Below, one piece after another: positions 44,220 to 51,589 of a stretch of DNA of 64,000 nt (position 1 is its first letter; the number at the start of each line of letters is the position of its first letter). The stretch is from Lentilactobacillus sp. SPB1-3. Its GTDB lineage: Bacteria; Bacillota; Bacilli; Lactobacillales; Lactobacillaceae. Location of the stretch: the NCBI RefSeq assembly GCF_026913205.2, contig NZ_CP168151.1, forward strand, positions 1,798,001 through 1,862,000, given 5' to 3'. The notes beneath the pieces were generated by a model that worked only from the letters and a program-made list of their open reading frames with translations, was not told the origin of the DNA and made no database searches. The position numbers and the translations under genes are program-made.

Positions 44220-44248
44220 AGTATAAAATATTTGTACGTATAAATCAA
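44220..44248 (-). promoter_or_regulatory. araB promoter with AraR-type operator
   Basis: -35 TTGATT (44243-44248) and -10 TATACT (44220-44225) are exactly 17 bases apart. Within them the plus strand at 44230-44245 reads ATTTGTACGTATAAAT, one mismatch from the palindrome ATTTGTACGTACAAAT bound by AraR of the GntR family. A repressor there would block polymerase. Confidence 0.72.
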
Positions 44249-44279
44249 TTAATATCGAAATTCATTTGACAAATTACGC

Positions 44280-44571
44280 ATTTTTTGGAGCTCTCTTATG
44301 TATGGCAATAGACAAAATTTAATAACACAAAAACAAACCAGCGTAAATTTGGACCCATCTTAAATTAAGTTATTTTTTAACTAGCTTGTTATTTAACATT
44401 CTTTTCGAAACATCTGTTATACTTTGAATGGATTCACTAAAGACCATTGTTGGCAACGTTTATAGTTGCTTTGATCTTTGAATTTGTGAGCCTTACGATT
44501 AGTTTTTAGTTATTCCCGTGGAACAATAAGAAACTAAATGCACCGTTTGAAAATATATGTGGTTCTTTTGA
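44280..44571. other. Non-coding gap between araB and csp promoters
   Basis: No open frame with a ribosome binding site is present. The stretch holds an imperfect 18-bp hairpin, TTAGTTT...TTCC / GGAA...AAACTAA (44499-44537), and some promoter-like hexamers (TTATAC near 44418). It could encode a small RNA, but there is no clear terminator. Confidence 0.35.
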
Positions 44572-44600
44572 TTGACATAGTTCGTAGCTATTGGTATATT
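44572..44600 (+). promoter_or_regulatory. Promoter of the cold-shock gene, with long 5' UTR
   Basis: Perfect -35 TTGACA (44572-44577), 17-base spacer, -10 TATATT (44595-44600). The expected start near 44607 gives a 5' UTR of about 128 bases, typical of cold-shock mRNAs whose leader acts as a thermosensor. Confidence 0.75.
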
Positions 44601-44734
44601 ATAGCTAATGTGATTTAGGTTCGAGTTTTTAAGGTCTTGTTTTATTTTTATGAAATAACTTCCTTGGAATTACGTACAACTAGATACATTAACAAATTTT
44701 TTTATCGCGCAACTGCGCAAGGAGGTTTCATATT

Positions 44735-44938
44735 ATGAAACAAGGTACTGTTAAATGGTTTAACGCTGACAAAGGTTACGGATTCATTACTACTGACGAC
44801 GGTGACGTATTCGTTCACTTCTCAGCTATCCAAAAAGACGGCTTCAAGTCATTAGACGAAGGCCAAAAAGTTACTCTTGACGTTGAAGACAGCGACCGTG
44901 GACCACAAGCTGCTAACGTTAACGTTGTTGAAGACTAA
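44735..44938 (+). CDS. csp: Cold-shock protein, CspA family
   Basis: The 67-residue single-domain protein has both RNA-binding motifs, KGYGFI (RNP1) and VFVHF (RNP2), and binds single-stranded RNA and DNA as a chaperone. AAGGAGG lies before the ATG. Codon use is strongly biased (GAC, AAC, GGT), as in highly expressed genes. A long leader and two tandem hairpins frame the gene. Confidence 0.97.
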   Translation: MKQGTVKWFNADKGYGFITTDDGDVFVHFSAIQKDGFKSLDEGQKVTLDVEDSDRGPQAANVNVVED

Positions 44939-44954
44939 TAATTCAACATCATCT

Positions 44955-44982
44955 AAACCAGTGATTATTCACTGGTTTTTTT
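44955..44982 (+). terminator. csp terminator
   Basis: AAACCAGTGA / TCACTGGTTT with a 4-base loop is followed by a T run. Confidence 0.9.
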
Positions 44983-45007
44983 GTACATAAAAATATCTTT
45001 AAACACC

Positions 45008-45047
45008 AAAAGGCCGATTTGCATTCACGCAAATCGGTCCTTTTTTA
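45008..45047. terminator. Second bidirectional terminator after csp
   Basis: AAAAGGCCGATTTGC / GCAAATCGGTCCTTTT with one mismatch. It backs up csp termination and serves the convergent reductase gene. Confidence 0.85.
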
Positions 45048-45115
45048 TGTCATTAATTTATTCTATGTGTCAGTTTGAATCTGAAATCTATGTGCTTATT
45101 CTATGTGATCAATTA

Positions 45116-46099
45116 TTATTTTGCCGCTACCAATGATTTAACGTAACTATCCACATCAAAGGTACCAGAAAATTCTGATAAGTGAACTAAATTTCTCAAG
45201 AAATCATGTGTCTTGGCTTCATAGTGATACTTAGTTCCTAAATCATAAATATATCCATTTATATAATCAACTTCTGTTGGGCGGTTCTTTGAGATGTCTT
45301 GATACATTGATGGAAAATGAAGTGGATTGGAAACTTCACTAACATATTGAATAGTTTCCCATTCTTCTTGTCGGGTATTCAAAAGAGTAATACCTGCCCG
45401 CTCACAAACATCAAAAGCTTCATCGATCAGCTGAACTCCTAACTTGCTAGCAACATCAGATTGAATAAATTCACCCATTCGGATCTTAAACATCGTACAT
45501 AGCGTGTTAATCACTGAATTGAAGATCACTTTAGCCATTAATGTACCTAAAAAGTTAGTCGTCAAATTAGGATTAAGATTGGCTTGTTGAAATTCATCAA
45601 CGATCTTATAAGTCATTTCATCAGGTTTTTCTGTTTCGTTGGCAATATTCATTGAACCAGCACCTGATTTACCGATGAAATCAACATCCCCCGCTTTATT
45701 CAACACAGTCCCAATCAATGCAGTTCCACCAAGGACCTTTTCTTTATCGAAATACTGATTGATTTTTTCGATATGCCCCATCCCGTTCATGCACGAAACC
45801 ACGTACTGACGATCATTAAAAAATCGAGAACTTCTTTTTAGCATCTCTGCTAGTCCATGTTGTTTCGTGAAAATAATCAAAACATCTGGATCACCATCAT
45901 AATCTTCAGGAAAATAAATATTGACTGGCACTAATCGTTTATCTTGCCCATCACGAGAAACATAGACCCCATTCTGCTCGTGAATGGTGTTAACTTGTGG
46001 TTCCCAGGTATCAACGAAATCAACGTCGAAGCCAGCATCCTGAAGTAACACACCATATCTTAAACCCATTGCTCCTGCTCCTAATACCGCATACTTCAT
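45116..46099 (-). CDS. PanE/ApbA-family ketopantoate reductase-like protein
   Basis: The 327-residue protein has the Rossmann NADPH motif GAGAMGLRYG, the family segment FTKQHGL, and the conserved Lys/Asn region in the second half (AKVIFNSVINTLC). PanE reduces 2-dehydropantoate for CoA synthesis, but LAB proteins of this family also act as D-2-hydroxyacid dehydrogenases on branched keto acids. No other pantothenate gene is near, so either role is possible. Confidence 0.85.
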   Translation of the reverse strand: MKYAVLGAGAMGLRYGVLLQDAGFDVDFVDTWEPQVNTIHEQNGVYVSRDGQDKRLVPVNIYFPEDYDGDPDVLIIFTKQHGLAEMLKRSSRFFNDRQYVVSCMNGMGHIEKINQYFDKEKVLGGTALIGTVLNKAGDVDFIGKSGAGSMNIANETEKPDEMTYKIVDEFQQANLNPNLTTNFLGTLMAKVIFNSVINTLCTMFKIRMGEFIQSDVASKLGVQLIDEAFDVCERAGITLLNTRQEEWETIQYVSEVSNPLHFPSMYQDISKNRPTEVDYINGYIYDLGTKYHYEAKTHDFLRNLVHLSEFSGTFDVDSYVKSLVAAK

Positions 46100-46159
46100 A
46101 TATTCGATCTACCCCTTCTGAACATCTAGACTGATTGCCTAAAATTATTTAATATTCGT

Positions 46160-46188
46160 ATTATGAGATTTAGATTATAAAATGTCAA
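46160..46188 (-). promoter_or_regulatory. Promoter of the PanE-like gene
   Basis: -35 TTGACA (46183-46188), 17-base spacer and -10 CATAAT (46160-46165) on the minus strand. Confidence 0.65.
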
Positions 46189-46204
46189 CAAAAATTAGTT
46201 TACG

Positions 46205-46255
46205 ATGTGAAAGTGCGTCCGTTTAAAAACTTATGTAAACTATCGACTTTCACAT
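46205..46255. repeat. Two-part hairpin upstream of the PanE-like gene
   Basis: Perfect arms ATGTGAAAGT / ACTTTCACAT (10 bp) enclose a second stem GTTTA / TAAAC. It ends 17 bp upstream of the -35, with no T run. It may be an operator or a small structured RNA. Confidence 0.5.
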
Positions 46256-46292
46256 TAAATGTTAGATTATAAATATTAAAGTTATTCAATAA

Positions 46293-46322
46293 TAAAAAGC
46301 ACTGATTATACAATCAGTGCTT
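46293..46322 (-). terminator. lplA terminator overlapping the stop codon
   Basis: On the minus strand AAGCACTGATT / AATCAGTGCTT with a 4-base loop is followed by TTTATT. The first base of the stem belongs to the lplA stop codon. Confidence 0.88.
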
Positions 46323-47337
46323 AACTATTTAAAAATTGATTTAAAAAATTACTCAATTGTTTAAAATCAATATTTCTTAATTTACCTTTTTTAATAGCAT
46401 TTTCAATATTCACTCGGGACGGTGCCTTGCCTATCAAGGCATTCTCAACTTGTTTTAAATCCCCGTCGACTGAAAAATCAGGATTGAACTTCAGGTGAAC
46501 GACTTCATTGTGAGTAGTGGTGTAATTAATGCCCAATCTACCATCAGCAAACTCTTGAGCAACATAGTGATAATAGCCAGGATTACGACCATAATTCCAT
46601 TCATCAGTGCCGTATGTTTCTGCCATTCGTTGATCGATGATTTCCCAATCCTCATCAGTCATGTGGTAAACCTCAATGTCATCTAGATCATCAACTTCAA
46701 AGATTTCCTTCAATAAATATTCACGTAAGCCTACAATATCCATTGAATCAGGTAAAAAGTCCTTCAAGTTAACTACTGGGCTCCGTCTAGAAGCCACTCC
46801 CAAGCGCTTGGCCTGTTCTGATTCATCTTCTGTCAGACTTTCATGAGCATCATCTAGATTCAAGTCATACATAATGGTTCCACCGGCTGCCAAGCTGCGG
46901 CCATTTTTAAACATCGTCATTCCTGAAAACTTTTTGCCTTGAAAAATCAGGTCGCTGCTGTTTTCCTTCATCTGCACATCAAGACCTAATTTACGTAAAG
47001 CATTTAAGACAGGTTCTGCAAAATAAGCGTAATTACCAAATTCAGAATCATCATCGATCAAAATATTCTCGAAAATAATATTTCCCAAGTCATGGTAAAC
47101 TGCTCCCCCTCCAGACGTTCTCCGCACAAGCTGAATATCATGTTGATGAAGAAAATCAACATTGACCTCAGCCCATACATTTTGATTCTTACCGATAATC
47201 ACTGAAGGTTGATTAATATACATCATCAGCCCATGTCCAGGTAACTTTTTCTCGTTGACAAAATAGTTATCTAAGGATTGATTAACGCGCGCATCAAAAA
47301 CTGGCTCCCCATTTCTGCTGGTATCAATTAAATACAT
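46321..47337 (-). CDS. lplA: Lipoate--protein ligase A
   Basis: The 338-residue enzyme activates free lipoate with ATP and attaches it to lipoyl-domain lysines. The N-terminal domain carries RRTSGGGAVYHDLGNI (lipoyl-AMP site) and KFSGMTMFKNGRSLAAGGTIMYDLN (catalytic Lys region). The C-terminal ~100 residues form the accessory domain. The ATG at 47337 is preferred, with GGGGTGG upstream. It is divergent from a GcvH-like gene, a probable substrate. Confidence 0.93.
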   Translation of the reverse strand: MYLIDTSRNGEPVFDARVNQSLDNYFVNEKKLPGHGLMMYINQPSVIIGKNQNVWAEVNVDFLHQHDIQLVRRTSGGGAVYHDLGNIIFENILIDDDSEFGNYAYFAEPVLNALRKLGLDVQMKENSSDLIFQGKKFSGMTMFKNGRSLAAGGTIMYDLNLDDAHESLTEDESEQAKRLGVASRRSPVVNLKDFLPDSMDIVGLREYLLKEIFEVDDLDDIEVYHMTDEDWEIIDQRMAETYGTDEWNYGRNPGYYHYVAQEFADGRLGINYTTTHNEVVHLKFNPDFSVDGDLKQVENALIGKAPSRVNIENAIKKGKLRNIDFKQLSNFLNQFLNS

Positions 47338-47415
47338 GATTACCACCCCTTTAATTAAGTTATGTTTCTATTATACGTTATAATTAGGGTAAACATGATA
47401 ATGAGGTGACTAGCC

Positions 47416-47787
47416 ATGGCTAAAAAATCGTTATGGGAAAAGATAAAAGGTTTGTTTTCTAATCATTCAGCAACCGCTGCATCACAAGTTAAAGATGGTA
47501 TATTGTACGCACCCCAAGCAGATGGAACTTATTTACTCAGCATTGATAAATCAGTTTTTGAGCAACTTGGCCAAATTACCTTCGCTGATTTTCCGACCGA
47601 TCAAAGCAATATTGACGTTGATGACGACATTCTAGATATTGAGGGCGATAAATCCGTTGAAACATTGAAGTCACCAATTGCTGGTAAAGTTTTGAAACGC
47701 AACTTCGAAATTGGCCAGGATATCGATCAGTTAAACCAAGCGGATCCACAAAAAAATTGGATTATGACAATACAACCTGCAAATTAA
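47416..47787 (+). CDS. GcvH-like lipoyl-domain protein
   Basis: The 123-residue protein has a basic amphipathic N-terminus (KKSLWEKIKGLF) and a lipoyl-type beta-barrel in which IEGDKSVETLKSPIAGKV holds the likely lipoylated Lys, followed by the usual SPIAG turn. No glycine-cleavage P or T protein is near. In other Firmicutes such H-like proteins pair with LplA in lipoyl relay and redox-linked ADP-ribosylation systems. The divergent lplA supports a lipoylated product. GAGGTGA precedes the ATG. Confidence 0.8.
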   Translation: MAKKSLWEKIKGLFSNHSATAASQVKDGILYAPQADGTYLLSIDKSVFEQLGQITFADFPTDQSNIDVDDDILDIEGDKSVETLKSPIAGKVLKRNFEIGQDIDQLNQADPQKNWIMTIQPAN

Positions 47788-47851
47788 TAATGCAGATACT
47801 TAACATATAAACTTACTGAACTATAATGGAGTTGTTAGGAGGTAAGTATTT

Positions 47852-48070
47852 ATGGCAAACACAACAGCTGAATCTGCATTCTTAAATGTACCAATGAATG
47901 AAGGATTTGATTGGAGTGATAGCACGGTGCCAGTTCGTGATGCTCTATGGAACCACTACATGGAAAACAACGGACACGATACTAACGCCACCGAAAAGGA
48001 CATGGAGAAGTATTTATCAATGTCCGAAGATGACATTAAGTCAGACGTCGAAAAACTATTACACAACTAA
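47852..48070 (+). CDS. Small acidic protein of unknown function
   Basis: The 72-residue protein is acidic and soluble, rich in Asp, Glu and Asn, with a C-terminal helical region (EKDMEKYLSMSEDDIKSDVEKLLHN). AGGAGG lies before the ATG and a terminator follows, so it is a real gene. It follows the GcvH-like gene by 64 bp. I do not recognise the family. Confidence 0.7.
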   Translation: MANTTAESAFLNVPMNEGFDWSDSTVPVRDALWNHYMENNGHDTNATEKDMEKYLSMSEDDIKSDVEKLLHN

Positions 48071-48081
48071 AATTACTAAAT

Positions 48082-48117
48082 AAAACAACCAGCTAATTAT
48101 ATTAGCCGGTTGTTTTT
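48082..48117. terminator. Bidirectional terminator
   Basis: AAAACAACCAGCTAAT / ATTAGCCGGTTGTTTT with one mismatch lies between the small acidic protein gene and the convergent ABC operon. Confidence 0.87.
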
Positions 48118-48884
48118 TAGTTCTCGAATAAAGAGATTAACTCATTCTTTGTTAATCGTTGTTTTTCTTCATTATTTAGATCAACTTTGATTTGGCCATC
48201 TTGAACCATGATCAAACGATTGCCATAAGTTAAGGCATCTTCGACTTTGTGGGTAATCATTAATGAAGTTAGTTGTTGTTCTGTAACAACTTGGTTGGTC
48301 AACTCCATCACTTCAGCGCTAGTTTTAGGATCGAGAGCAGCTGTGTGTTCGTCTAATAGTAATAATGCTGGCGAACTAACTGTTGCCATTAATAATGACA
48401 GTGCTTGCCGTTGTCCACCAGATAAATATTTAACTGGCGTATCAAGACGATTCTCAAGTCCCATTTGTAAACTAGTCAATTTCATTTTGAACTCTTGACG
48501 TTTCTTTTGGGAATTGAAAAAGCGGAGATTAATGCGGCCATTTGCTTTTTCAGCTACTGCCATATTTTCATATACTGTCAAATCACCTGCAGTTCCCAGC
48601 TTTGCATCTTGGAATACTCTCGAGATCCATTTCGATCGAGAAGAAATCGATTTGTTAGTAATGTCATTGCCCATAATCTTCATCGTGCCTGCATCAGCTT
48701 TTAAATTACCGGCAATCACGTTCAACAAAGTGGATTTACCAGCCCCGTTATTACCGATTACTGAGATAAAATCACCAGGGTGAATATCTAAACTGACGTC
48801 TTTTAAGATATGCCGCTGATTTTCCGTACCTGGGAAGAAAATTTTATGGACGTGCTGCATTTCTAAAACAGAAGAACTATTCAT
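48117..48884 (-). CDS. ABC importer ATP-binding subunit (TrpXYZ-like, COG1101 type)
   Basis: The 255-residue ATPase has Walker A GNNGAGKST, signature LSGGQRQALSL, Walker B LLLDEHTAALD and the switch His in MITHKVEDA. It powers the membrane permease encoded just before it; the two frames overlap by 8 bp. It is the third gene of the operon controlled by the phenylalanine-rich leader. Family members are predicted aromatic amino acid importers. Confidence 0.9.
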   Translation of the reverse strand: MNSSSVLEMQHVHKIFFPGTENQRHILKDVSLDIHPGDFISVIGNNGAGKSTLLNVIAGNLKADAGTMKIMGNDITNKSISSRSKWISRVFQDAKLGTAGDLTVYENMAVAEKANGRINLRFFNSQKKRQEFKMKLTSLQMGLENRLDTPVKYLSGGQRQALSLLMATVSSPALLLLDEHTAALDPKTSAEVMELTNQVVTEQQLTSLMITHKVEDALTYGNRLIMVQDGQIKVDLNNEEKQRLTKNELISLFEN

Positions 48885-49794
48885 TTATCTTCACCCCTGA
48901 CTTTAAATTAATTTTTTGAAGGTAACGTTTCAATTGTTGTCGAGAACGATATTGATTTTGAATCATTGGCAATACGATTACGATAACTAAGATGATTGCC
49001 GATAAGATTTTCAGATCATCTGGTGATACCCCAACGTTCATTGCTAACGTCAATAACACTCGGTAAACGATTGCTCCTAATACCATAGCGGTCAATCGCC
49101 AAACCATTTTCTTAGCAGGGAGAATTATTTCTCCAACCAATACGGATGCCAAACCAATGACGATGGTGCCAATTCCCATACCAATATCTGCGAATCCGTT
49201 ACTTTGAGCAATCAGTGAACCGGAAACAGCAATCAAACCATTGGAAATTCCGTAACCTAAGATGATGGTCCGATTTGTTTTGATGCCATTTGCTGCACTC
49301 ATCGTGGCATTATTACCAGTAGCTCTTAGAGCCAGACCACTTTGCGTTTTGAAGAATGTTACCAATAAACCAACCACTACTGTACAAATGATCAGGCCAA
49401 TGATAATTGTTTGAACCGTAACGTCCCAAGTTTCTGGAAGGTAACTAGTTAACACCCGTTGATCTAATAAAGGAATGTTAGCTTTGCCCATAATATGCAT
49501 ATTAATGGAATACAGCCCTGTCATAGTCAAAATACCAGCTAATAAAGAGGGAATGTGGAGTTGCGTATCCAACAATCCGGTGACCACACCAGCTAAGAAT
49601 CCAACAACGAATCCGCATAACATAGCCACGATTGCTGATTGTCCTGACAACATTAATTTAATAGTGACCGCTGCACCCAGCGGGAAACTCCCCTCAGTGG
49701 TTAAATCAGGAATGTCCAAAATTCGAAAAGTAATAAATACCCCAATCGTTAAACACGCCCACATCAGTCCCTGTCCAATACCATCAATAATCAT
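48877..49794 (-). CDS. ABC importer permease (TrpXYZ-like, COG4120 type)
   Basis: The 305-residue protein has about eight hydrophobic helices and resembles the branched-chain amino acid/ribose permease fold (TTEGSFPLGAAVTIKLML near the N-terminus, ALRATGNNATMSAANGI in the middle). It should form the membrane channel of the importer. It starts 29 bp after the binding-protein gene and overlaps the ATPase gene by 8 bp, so all three are coupled. Confidence 0.9.
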   Translation of the reverse strand: MIIDGIGQGLMWACLTIGVFITFRILDIPDLTTEGSFPLGAAVTIKLMLSGQSAIVAMLCGFVVGFLAGVVTGLLDTQLHIPSLLAGILTMTGLYSINMHIMGKANIPLLDQRVLTSYLPETWDVTVQTIIIGLIICTVVVGLLVTFFKTQSGLALRATGNNATMSAANGIKTNRTIILGYGISNGLIAVSGSLIAQSNGFADIGMGIGTIVIGLASVLVGEIILPAKKMVWRLTAMVLGAIVYRVLLTLAMNVGVSPDDLKILSAIILVIVIVLPMIQNQYRSRQQLKRYLQKINLKSGVKINE

Positions 49795-49823
49795 TTATGC
49801 TACCTTCCTTTCGTTTCTCGTTC

Positions 49824-50789
49824 CTATGGTTCTTGAATCTTTGCTGGGTCGATTCCCAATTTTTTAGCCCGTTCGTTGTTCACGTATAGGCGCAAAGTCT
49901 TTGATTTTTCCACTGGCATATCTTTAGGATTCTTTTTATCCAAAATCACCTTGGCAGCCATCTTGGCGGTTTGTTTACCTAAGTCGCGATAGTTAATACC
50001 ATAAGTCGCAGTACCACCATCTTGGGCCATTTCAATCGAACCAGTCACAACAGGTAATTTCTTTTCGCCAGCAACCTTACCAATAATCTTCATTGAGCTA
50101 GCCATTAAGTTATCAGTTGGTAAGTAAAGGCCTGAGATTTTGTTACTTAGAACACTTAGTGCTGATTGAACATCGTTTGATGAATTAACACTGATCACCT
50201 TTAACTTCAGATTATTTTTCTTAGCATATTGTTTAGCCATGTTTACTTGAAGTCCTGAATTTTCTTCAGATGAGTTATACATAACCCCAATTGGCTTGTT
50301 GTTCTTAGTCAAACTCTTTAATAACTTCAATTGCTTATCTACTGGTCCAAGATCCATTGTTCCAGAAACATTGGTGCCTGGTTTTTCAGTGCTCTTAACC
50401 AATCCGGCTGATTTCAAATCAGTAACGGCGGTTGTAAGAATTGGTGTCGTCTTAGTCTGCTTAGCAACGGTTTGTGCTGATGGTGTTGCGATAGCCAAAA
50501 TCAAATCTGGCTTTTTTTGAACGATTTGACGACTCATAGTGTTCAAGTTAGCTTGGTCACCTTGAGCATTTTGATAGTTAAAAGCAACCTGCCACTTAGG
50601 TTGTTTGTCTTTAATTTCTTTGGTTAATTCACTTTCAAACCCTTTTCGAGCGGCGTCAAGTGAACCATGTTGAACGATTTGTAAAACGCCCACGTTAACT
50701 GTTTTGTCTTTAGATGCCGATGATGAACAACCTGCCAAAGTAAGTGCAATAACGGGTAGAGCGATAATTCCCAATAATGATTTTTTCAT
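49824..50789 (-). CDS. ABC importer substrate-binding lipoprotein (TrpX-like, COG2984 type)
   Basis: The 321-residue protein has a lipoprotein signal peptide (MKKSLLGIIALPVIALTLAGC, lipobox LAGC), then two Rossmann-type lobes, with VNVGVLQIVQHGSLDAARKG at the mature N-terminus and TATYGINYRDLGKQTAKMA near the end. It should capture the ligand outside the membrane. Family members in Firmicutes are predicted to bind tryptophan or tyrosine; the Phe-rich leader here argues for phenylalanine or aromatic amino acids in general. The ATG at 50789 has GGGAGG 8 bases upstream. Confidence 0.88.
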   Translation of the reverse strand: MKKSLLGIIALPVIALTLAGCSSSASKDKTVNVGVLQIVQHGSLDAARKGFESELTKEIKDKQPKWQVAFNYQNAQGDQANLNTMSRQIVQKKPDLILAIATPSAQTVAKQTKTTPILTTAVTDLKSAGLVKSTEKPGTNVSGTMDLGPVDKQLKLLKSLTKNNKPIGVMYNSSEENSGLQVNMAKQYAKKNNLKLKVISVNSSNDVQSALSVLSNKISGLYLPTDNLMASSMKIIGKVAGEKKLPVVTGSIEMAQDGGTATYGINYRDLGKQTAKMAAKVILDKKNPKDMPVEKSKTLRLYVNNERAKKLGIDPAKIQEP

Positions 50790-50817
50790 GATAAATTCCT
50801 CCCAAATTTTAAGAAAC

Positions 50818-50852
50818 AAAAAAACCAGCTAGATAAAGTTCATCTAGCTGGT
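50818..50852 (-). terminator. Attenuator terminator of the ABC importer leader (F:G hairpin)
   Basis: On the minus strand ACCAGCTAGAT / ATCTAGCTGGT with a 7-base loop is followed by seven T. It lies 28 bases before the binding-protein ATG. The 5' arm (F, 50842-50851) can instead pair with E (50870-50879), which is identical in sequence to the 3' arm G (50825-50834). Confidence 0.88.
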
Positions 50853-50992
50853 ACGGGCCCGTTATTGTCCCAGCTAGATCAATCTCGTATCTAACTGGCA
50901 GATTATTTCATGTATAAAAACACCTTAGCCATTTGATTAGATACGAACGCAGTGCGTGAGCGTTCGTATCCAAGTTGTCGAATACAAACGCT
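50825..50992 (-). promoter_or_regulatory. Seven-segment relay attenuator with phenylalanine leader peptide
   Basis: Minus-strand segments, each complementary to the next: A 50982-50992 AGCGTTTGTAT; B 50959-50970 GATACGAACGCT; C 50937-50950 GCGTTCGTATCTAA; D 50885-50898 CCAGTTAGATACGA; E 50870-50879 ATCTAGCTGG; F 50842-50851 CCAGCTAGAT; G 50825-50834 ATCTAGCTGG. Pairs A:B 11 bp (one G-U), B:C 11, C:D 10, D:E 10 (one G-U), E:F 10, F:G 10-11. A:B, C:D and E:F can coexist and leave G free (read-through); B:C, D:E and F:G can coexist and end in the terminator. The leader peptide stop codon lies in A, so ribosome position there would choose the set. Confidence 0.8.
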
Positions 50993-51053
50993 ATCTAAAG
51001 AAAAAGCTAAAGGCAAATTCATTATTCAATTGTGTGTATTTAAGTTTTTGCAT
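50991..51053 (-). CDS. Phenylalanine-rich leader peptide (20 residues)
   Basis: The frame begins MQKLKYTQ and ends EFAFSFFFR: five Phe among the last eight residues (codons 13, 15, 17, 18, 19), and one Tyr at codon 6. GGAGG (51063-51067) lies 9 bases before the ATG. It sits between a promoter and the alternating hairpins, exactly where leader peptides such as PheL lie in enteric attenuators. Its product is probably only a sensor of charged tRNA-Phe supply. The TAG stop (50991-50993) overlaps hairpin segment A. Confidence 0.85.
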   Translation of the reverse strand: MQKLKYTQLNNEFAFSFFFR

Positions 51054-51084
51054 AGTTGCAAACCTCCACAAATGATTAAAACTA

Positions 51085-51113
51085 ATTTAACATTAAATGA
51101 GAAAGACTGTCAA
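51085..51113 (-). promoter_or_regulatory. Promoter of the ABC importer leader
   Basis: Perfect -35 TTGACA (51108-51113), 17-base spacer and a weaker -10 TTAAAT (51085-51090). The expected start near 51078 gives a leader of about 290 bases. Confidence 0.65.
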
Positions 51114-51148
51114 CATCAATTTAAAATTTGATTTATTTGGACAACCTA

Positions 51149-51463
51149 TCACAATGACAGTTTTGTTTGTGCTTCACTAACTAACTGTTCATCCAAAAAT
51201 TCGCTTGTAAAGCGTTGCAATGGTGTGTAATCATGGCGATCTTTAAATTTTACAGGGATCGATTTTACAACCGCCACCAACATATTGTTTTCAGTGATAA
51301 AAATTTGACCAATACCTTTTGGCTTACCCTTGGTATGCTTACCCGTACGCCAACTATGTAGTTTAAACTCACCGCTATCATCTCGCTTGATAACATACTT
51401 TCCAGAATCATCGGTGGTTACTGGCACACCAATGTATTGGAACACTTCATACTGATTTTTCAA
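51149..51463 (-). CDS. Hypothetical 104-residue protein
   Basis: The protein is soluble and basic, with a beta-rich look (QIFITENNMLVAVVKSIPVKF) and a helical C-terminus (RFTSEFLDEQLVSEAQTKL). AGGT lies before the ATG. It precedes the ABC importer leader on the same strand, but that leader has its own promoter. No terminator is obvious between them. I do not recognise the family. Confidence 0.6.
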   Translation of the reverse strand: MKNQYEVFQYIGVPVTTDDSGKYVIKRDDSGEFKLHSWRTGKHTKGKPKGIGQIFITENNMLVAVVKSIPVKFKDRHDYTPLQRFTSEFLDEQLVSEAQTKLSL

Positions 51464-51589
51464 ACTTGTACCTCATTTCGTAAATATGAATTGTTTATGA
51501 ATATCTAAGAATTATTAATGAATATTTAAAACTAATCACTTATCAATACTATAATCAAAGGTGGAATAATTAAAGAGGTGATACTAACT

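Noticed and set aside
50820-51080. T-box riboswitch before the ABC importer
   Set aside because: The family often has one, but I find no T-box sequence with the conserved NCCA-binding bulge and no stem I specifier loop. The short Phe-rich frame and chain of paired segments explain the leader better.
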